Source: Streptomyces sp. D2-8 (GTDB taxonomy: Bacteria > Actinomycetota > Actinomycetes > Streptomycetales > Streptomycetaceae). From it: a stretch of 64,000 bases of DNA. The DNA lies in NCBI RefSeq assembly GCF_023184515.1, contig NZ_JAAHBP010000031.1:1-64000 (forward strand), in the 5' to 3' direction. Shown here piece by piece: positions 60,105 to 64,000 of the stretch; within the stretch, counting starts at the first letter, position 1, and each line of letters begins with the position of its first letter. Under the pieces are notes generated by a model. The model had not been told where the DNA came from. It worked only from the letters and a program-made list of their open reading frames with translations, and did not search any database. A program made the position numbers and the translations under genes.

Positions 60105-60203
60105 GTGGAGATCTTCTTCGAAATCCTGTTGGTCCTGGTCGCCGTCGGCGTCCTCGCCTTCGCCGGACTGACCGTGAAGAAGCTGTACCAGGGCCAGCGC
60201 TGA
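60105..60203 (+). CDS. 32-residue membrane protein
   Basis: Missed by length filters. GTG 60105 follows AAGGAG at seven bases. The product starts MEIFFEILLVLVAVGVLAFA, one membrane helix, and ends TVKKLYQGQR, so the basic end should be cytoplasmic. I recall identical-looking short ORFs at the same place (before nitrobindin) in other streptomycetes. Function unknown. Confidence 0.78.
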   Translation: MEIFFEILLVLVAVGVLAFAGLTVKKLYQGQR

Positions 60204-60223
60204 CCCACGTCTAGGAAGTTCCC

Positions 60224-60799
60224 ATGATCGAGATCCCGTCCGACCTCCACAAGGACCTCGTCCCGCTCGCCTTCCTGCTGGGCAACTGGGCGGGCGCCGG
60301 CGTGCACGACTTCCCCGGCTCCGAGAAGTGCAACTTCGGGCAGGAGGTCACCTTCACCCACGACGGCCGGGACTTCCTGGCGTACCACTCCCACTCCTGG
60401 GTGCTGGACCAGGACGGCAACAAGGTCCGCCCCCTGGAGTCCGAGCACGGCTTCTGGCGGATCGACGCCGGCCGCAAGGTCGAGGTGACGATGACCCGCG
60501 ACGACGGCGTCATCGAGATCTGGTACGGCGAGCTGGCCGACAAGAAGCCGCAGATCGACCTCGTGACGGACGCGGTGGCCCGCACGGCCGCCTCCCAGCC
60601 CTACACCGGCGGCAAGCGGCTGTACGGCTACGTCAAGAGCGATCTGATGTGGGTCGGCGAGAAGCAGACCCCCGAGGTCGAGCTGCGCCCCTACATGTCC
60701 GCCCACCTGAAGAAGGTCGTCACCCCGGAGGAGGTCGAGCGCTGGGCCAAGGCCCTGCCCGACGACATGCCGGACGACGGCATCGCCTTCTTCAAGTAG
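60224..60799 (+). CDS. Nitrobindin-like heme beta-barrel protein
   Basis: 191 residues. The lipocalin-like signature LGNWAGAG (GxWxGxG) occurs near residue 20; YHSHSWVLD and GFWRIDAG follow. The C-terminal MSAHLKKV has the His expected to hold the heme iron. Nitrobindins bind NO and isomerise peroxynitrite. It lies 20 nt after the 32-residue gene and 51 nt before nur. Confidence 0.9.
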   Translation: MIEIPSDLHKDLVPLAFLLGNWAGAGVHDFPGSEKCNFGQEVTFTHDGRDFLAYHSHSWVLDQDGNKVRPLESEHGFWRIDAGRKVEVTMTRDDGVIEIWYGELADKKPQIDLVTDAVARTAASQPYTGGKRLYGYVKSDLMWVGEKQTPEVELRPYMSAHLKKVVTPEEVERWAKALPDDMPDDGIAFFK

Positions 60800-60850
60800 G
60801 GGCACGTCTTCCTCACCTAGTCGGATGCGAGTGGTCCTAGACTCGTGGGT

Positions 60851-61288
60851 GTGGTGAGCACCGACTGGAAGAGCGATCTGCGGCAGCGCGGCTACCGGCT
60901 GACCCCGCAGCGGCAACTCGTGCTCGAAGCCGTGGACACCCTTGAGCACGCGACCCCCGACGACATCCTCGTGGAAGTGAGGAAGACGGCGTCGGGGGTC
61001 AACATTTCGACGGTGTACCGGACGCTGGAGCTCTTGGAGGAGCTCGGCCTGGTCAGTCACGCGCATCTGGGGCACGGGGCGCCGACGTACCACCTCGCGG
61101 ACCGGCACCACCACATCCACCTGGTCTGCCGCGACTGCCAGAACGTGATCGAGGCGGACGTCTCGGTGGCGGCCGAGTTCACCGCCAAGCTGCGGCAGAC
61201 GTTCGGGTTCGACACCGACATGAAGCACTTCGCGATCTTCGGCCGCTGCGAGGACTGCACACTCAAGGCTTCAACTACCGAGTCGTAG
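60851..61288 (+). CDS. nur: Nickel-responsive Fur-family regulator Nur
   Basis: 145 residues from GTG 60851 (MVSTDWKSDLRQRGYRLTPQ). With this numbering H70, H72 and H126 fall where the nickel site of S. coelicolor Nur is described, and H33, H86, H88, H90 at its second metal site; C93/C96 (CRDC) and CEDC near the end would bind structural zinc. DNA-binding helix NISTVYRTLELLEELGLV. TAGACT at 60838-60843 gives a leaderless start. Nur represses nickel uptake and the iron superoxide dismutase when nickel is plentiful. Confidence 0.93.
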   Translation: MVSTDWKSDLRQRGYRLTPQRQLVLEAVDTLEHATPDDILVEVRKTASGVNISTVYRTLELLEELGLVSHAHLGHGAPTYHLADRHHHIHLVCRDCQNVIEADVSVAAEFTAKLRQTFGFDTDMKHFAIFGRCEDCTLKASTTES

Positions 61289-61298
61289 GCTTACGGAT

Positions 61299-62264
61299 AT
61301 GAAGAGCCCCCTGCTGACCCTGCCCGGCGCCGTCCCCGCCGAGGGCGTGGACGAAGGCGTCGCCGCCCACTACGGAGATCTGTTCCGTGAGCAGCGTGCC
61401 CTCGCCGACGGCACCGGATTCGTGGACCTCTCGCACCGGGGGGTCGTCGCCGTCACCGGCGAGGACCGGCTCGCCTGGCTGCACCTGCTGCTCACCCAGC
61501 ACGTCAGCGACCTCCCGGCGGGCCGGGCCACCGAGGCCCTGATCCTCTCCGCGAACGGCCACATCGAGCACGCGCTGTACCTCGTCGACGACGGCGCCAC
61601 GGTCTGGGTCCATGTGGAGCCGGGCACCCAGGAGGCGCTGATCGCGTACCTGGAGTCGATGAAGTTCTTCTACAGGGTCGAGGTCGCCGACCGCACGGCC
61701 GACATCGCCGTCGTGCACCTCCCGGCAGGCTCCATCGCCGAGATCCCCGAGGGCGTCGTCGTACGGGAGACTCCGCACGGCCGGGACCTGTTCCTGCCCC
61801 GCGCCGACCTGGAGGCGTACGCCGCGCAGGCCGGGCCGCCCGCCGGGATCCTCGCCTACGAGGCGCTGCGTGTGGAGCAGCACCGGCCCCGGCTCGGTTT
61901 CGAGACCGACCACCGCACCATCCCGCACGAGCTGGGCTGGATCGGCTCGGCGGTGCATCTGCAGAAGGGCTGCTACCGGGGGCAGGAGACGGTCGCCCGG
62001 GTGCAGAACCTGGGCAAGCCGCCGCGCCGGCTGGTCTTCCTGCACCTCGACGGCAGTGAGGTTTATCTGCCCGTGGCCGGGACGGAGCTCCGGCTCGCGG
62101 ACGACGGTGCCGAGGGCCGTAAGGTCGGCTTCATCACGACGTCCGCCCGCCACCACGAGCTCGGCCCGGTCGCGCTCGCCCTGGTGAAGCGGAACGTGGC
62201 GGTGGACGCCCCGCTGGTGGCCGGGGACACCGCCGCGGCCCAGGAAGTCGTCGTCGAGCCGTAA
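61299..62264 (+). CDS. YgfZ/GcvT-like folate-binding protein
   Basis: 321 residues. The family hallmark K-G-C-Y-x-G-Q-E is present as LQKGCYRGQETVARV, with FVDLSHRGVVAVTGEDRLAWLH at the N-terminus. YgfZ uses tetrahydrofolate to help assemble or repair certain Fe-S proteins. It starts 10 nt after nur. Convergent with dtd, 19 nt apart. Confidence 0.93.
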   Translation: MKSPLLTLPGAVPAEGVDEGVAAHYGDLFREQRALADGTGFVDLSHRGVVAVTGEDRLAWLHLLLTQHVSDLPAGRATEALILSANGHIEHALYLVDDGATVWVHVEPGTQEALIAYLESMKFFYRVEVADRTADIAVVHLPAGSIAEIPEGVVVRETPHGRDLFLPRADLEAYAAQAGPPAGILAYEALRVEQHRPRLGFETDHRTIPHELGWIGSAVHLQKGCYRGQETVARVQNLGKPPRRLVFLHLDGSEVYLPVAGTELRLADDGAEGRKVGFITTSARHHELGPVALALVKRNVAVDAPLVAGDTAAAQEVVVEP

Positions 62265-62283
62265 GGCTTGTAGATCTTTCGGG

Positions 62284-62709
62284 TCAGATTTCGATCTGCA
62301 CGGTGAACGGGCCGTCGTTCGTCAGTGATACGCGCATCGCCGCCCCGAAGCGGCCCGTCGCCACCGTCGCGCCCAGGGAGCGCAACCGGGCGACGACCTC
62401 GTCGACGAGGGGTTCGGCCACGTCGCCGGGGGCGGCGGCGTTCCAGGTGGGGCGGCGGCCCTTGCGGGCGTCGCCATAGAGGGTGAACTGGCTGATCACC
62501 AGGAGCGGGGCGTCGATGTCGCTGCACGACTTCTCGTCGTGCAGCATGCGGATCGACCAGAGCTTGCGGGCCAGCTGGGCCGCCTTCTCCTTGGTGTCCT
62601 CGTGGGTGACGCCGACGAGGACGCACAGCCCCTCGCCCTCGATCGCCCCCACGGTCTCGCCGTCCACGACGACGCTCGCGCCGTCCACCCTCTGCACCAC
62701 TGCTCGCAT
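62284..62709 (-). CDS. dtd: D-aminoacyl-tRNA deacylase Dtd
   Basis: 141 residues. Active-site motifs SQFTLYGD and TNDGPFTVQIEI (the Gly-cisPro region) are both intact. Start MRAVVQRVDGASVVVDG is the standard DTD N-terminus. It removes D-amino acids wrongly attached to tRNA. Confidence 0.97.
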   Translation of the reverse strand: MRAVVQRVDGASVVVDGETVGAIEGEGLCVLVGVTHEDTKEKAAQLARKLWSIRMLHDEKSCSDIDAPLLVISQFTLYGDARKGRRPTWNAAAPGDVAEPLVDEVVARLRSLGATVATGRFGAAMRVSLTNDGPFTVQIEI

Positions 62710-62921
62710 ACGTCCATCATGCAGGGCGGTGACATCGGCGCCGCGGGTGGTCGGCGGATGGCCCGAAAGGGTGGTTTGCGCGGGGCGCCAACAGCCCCTG
62801 CACGGCCGTATTTTGCTGCTTACCCGCCCATCTGGGGTCTATCGGGGGCACTCGTTCCCAGAGCGGGCACTTGGGGTGGCACGATGCTTGCACACACCGG
62901 TCGAGGGGACGGTTGAGGCAC

Positions 62922-63554
62922 ATGAGCACATCAAGCACCGGGCAGCAGCAGGCGGCTGTCTGGTCGACGTACACGGGGATCGGCGCGTCGGAGTACCACC
63001 GGCCGCCCACACAGCGCACGGACAGCCCGCGGCTGCCCTCGGACGCTTCCGAGCCCGAGCTGCCCGCGCTGAGCCTGCCCGAGCTGCGCACGCTGCGCCG
63101 CCAGGCCCAGCGCGACGAGACCGACCTCAGCTATCTGCGGCGGCTGCTCCAGGGGCGGATCGACATCCTGCGCGCGGAGGTGGCCCGGCGTAAGCCGGCG
63201 GGCGTGGCCTGCGTCGCGGTGTCCGAGGAGGCGTCGGTGGTGGAGCGGCTGGCGGAGATCCTGCGGGACGCCCCGGCCCGGCACCGCTCCTCGGCCCGCC
63301 ATGTCACCTTGGGCACCCCGCAGGGCGAGGAGTACCGGCGGCTGGTCGCGGAGATGCTCGCCGAGGTCGAGCTGTCCGACCTGGACGCGCGCACGGACCA
63401 GGAGCTGAACACGGCGATGGGACGGCTCGAACGCCACGAGCAGCAGGTCTCCCGGCGCCGTCGGCGGCTCCAGCGGACGGCCGACGAGTGCGGCGCGGAG
63501 ATCGCGCGCCGGTACCGCGAGGGGGAGGCGCAGGTCGACGACCTGCTGGTGTGA
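62922..63554 (+). CDS. rsiG: RsiG, c-di-GMP-dependent anti-sigma factor of WhiG
   Basis: 210 residues. It carries the paired cyclic-di-GMP motif E(X)3S(X)2R(X)3Q(X)3D twice: E66-S70-R73-Q77-D81 on the first helix and E173-S177-R180-Q184-D188 on the second. Two long antiparallel helices linked by a loop are the known RsiG form. Bound to c-di-GMP it holds the sporulation sigma factor WhiG inactive. ATG 62922 with GAGG three bases and GAGGGGAC fourteen bases upstream. The region 62710-62921 holds its promoter, not precisely located. Confidence 0.94.
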   Translation: MSTSSTGQQQAAVWSTYTGIGASEYHRPPTQRTDSPRLPSDASEPELPALSLPELRTLRRQAQRDETDLSYLRRLLQGRIDILRAEVARRKPAGVACVAVSEEASVVERLAEILRDAPARHRSSARHVTLGTPQGEEYRRLVAEMLAEVELSDLDARTDQELNTAMGRLERHEQQVSRRRRRLQRTADECGAEIARRYREGEAQVDDLLV

Positions 63555-63633
63555 CCCGTCCCGGGGCTCCGGGGGAGGGCCGGCGGTCGGTAATCCACGC
63601 GACACCGACCGGCCCTCCGCCTAGCGTGAGTTC

Positions 63634-64000
63634 ATGACCCCCGTGTCCCGTGCCGACGACATCGACGTACGCCCGATCGCCGAATCCGAGTTCGCCGACT
63701 GGCTGCGTGCCGTGAACACCGGCTTTCTGCGGGTGCCCGTCCTCACCGAGGAGGAGATCGAGGCCCGGCGCACGAAGTTCGTCGAGGGCCGCTACCTCGG
63801 GGCCTTCGACCACGGCAGATGTGTGGCGACCTTCCGGTCCTTCGACCAGGAGCTCACGGCCGTGGGCGGGGCGAGCGTCCCGGCCGACGCGATCACGGGC
63901 GTCACCGTCACCGCCACCCACCGCCGCCGCGGGCTGCTCAGCCGCATGATGGCGCGGGACCTGGCGGCCGCGAAGGACCGCGGGGACGTCGTCGCGACGC
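63634..64000 (+). CDS. GNAT acetyltransferase, Eis-like, cut by window end
   Basis: The first 122 codons are present without stop: MTPVSRADDIDVRPIAESEF, then VRDVLTEEEIE-like VPVLTEEEIEARRTKFVEG, FRSFDQELTAVGG and the acetyl-CoA motif GVTVTATHRRRGLLSRMMARDLAAA. This is the start of an Eis-type three-domain N-acetyltransferase of about 400 residues. TAGCGT at 63622-63627, six bases before the ATG, suggests a leaderless message. Confidence 0.85.
   Translation, partial: MTPVSRADDIDVRPIAESEFADWLRAVNTGFLRVPVLTEEEIEARRTKFVEGRYLGAFDHGRCVATFRSFDQELTAVGGASVPADAITGVTVTATHRRRGLLSRMMARDLAAAKDRGDVVAT

Overview
This is a GC-rich, densely coded actinobacterial chromosome segment, almost certainly from a Streptomyces close to S. 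coelicolor/S. lividans. The evidence is the content and order of genes: a pst operon with PHO boxes, a CsoR–Pit cluster, ppk–CHAD–NUDIX, mycothiol synthase, GlnR, a cysA sulfurtransferase locus, Nur, and RsiG. The dialect agrees: GTG/TTG starts, ATGA-type overlaps, many probable leaderless starts, TAnnnT -10 boxes and DUF397/DUF5753 regulators. Where I name S. coelicolor equivalents I do so from memory, not from a search.

Layout. 1-170: 5S rRNA, the end of an rrn operon, with a UUCG terminator. 173-3805: a four-gene operon (ABC ATPase, permease, NarL-type kinase and regulator) joined by 4-nt overlaps. 4466-11662: a type IV secretion-like operon with VirB2-, VirB8-, VirB6-, split VirB3/VirB4- and degenerate VirD4-like genes plus a 40-residue gene not previously listed. 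12142-13425: a graveyard of protease and DUF5753 remnants around two DUF397 genes. 13639-14640: a lytic transglycosylase/NlpC-P60 protein that fits the VirB1 role. 14887-19106: PAP2 phosphatase, flavoprotein, lipoprotein and CsoR. 19311-29167: phosphate block (Pit with its PhoU-like partner, pstSCAB, NUDIX, CHAD, Ppk). 29739-34111: ECF sigma/anti-sigma/ABC exporter operon. 34222-38613: LysR, GNAT, MshD and a secreted 5'-nucleotidase.

38672-44323 holds an LmeA-like protein, then secreted enzymes: a GH5 glycosidase, a pectate lyase-pectin methylesterase fusion, and a protein resembling aerolysin/MTX2 pore formers. 44449-46083 is an intact WhiJ-type regulatory cassette. 46073-49600 is a secretion-stress block (CssRS-like two-component system and an HtrA-type protease). 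49698-54914 contains a LacI regulator, GlnR, a hydrolase, a MoaD-like protein and two membrane proteins. 55141-57446 is a sulfur-handling locus with a cysteine-containing leader peptide, rhodanese CysA, DUF1416 and a DsrE protein, interrupted by a 163-bp giant palindrome. 57549-60203 has three consecutive membrane-anchored unknowns and a 32-residue membrane protein. 60224-64000 holds nitrobindin, Nur, a YgfZ-like protein, Dtd, RsiG and a truncated GNAT gene.

The most unusual items are the chromosomal T4SS-like locus without a visible relaxase and with a coupling protein lacking Walker A, the 163-bp palindrome abutting a promoter, the cysteine leader peptide, the hidden small genes, the aerolysin-like secreted protein and the PL1-CE8 fusion. 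No tRNA, CRISPR array, intact insertion sequence or prophage was recognised.
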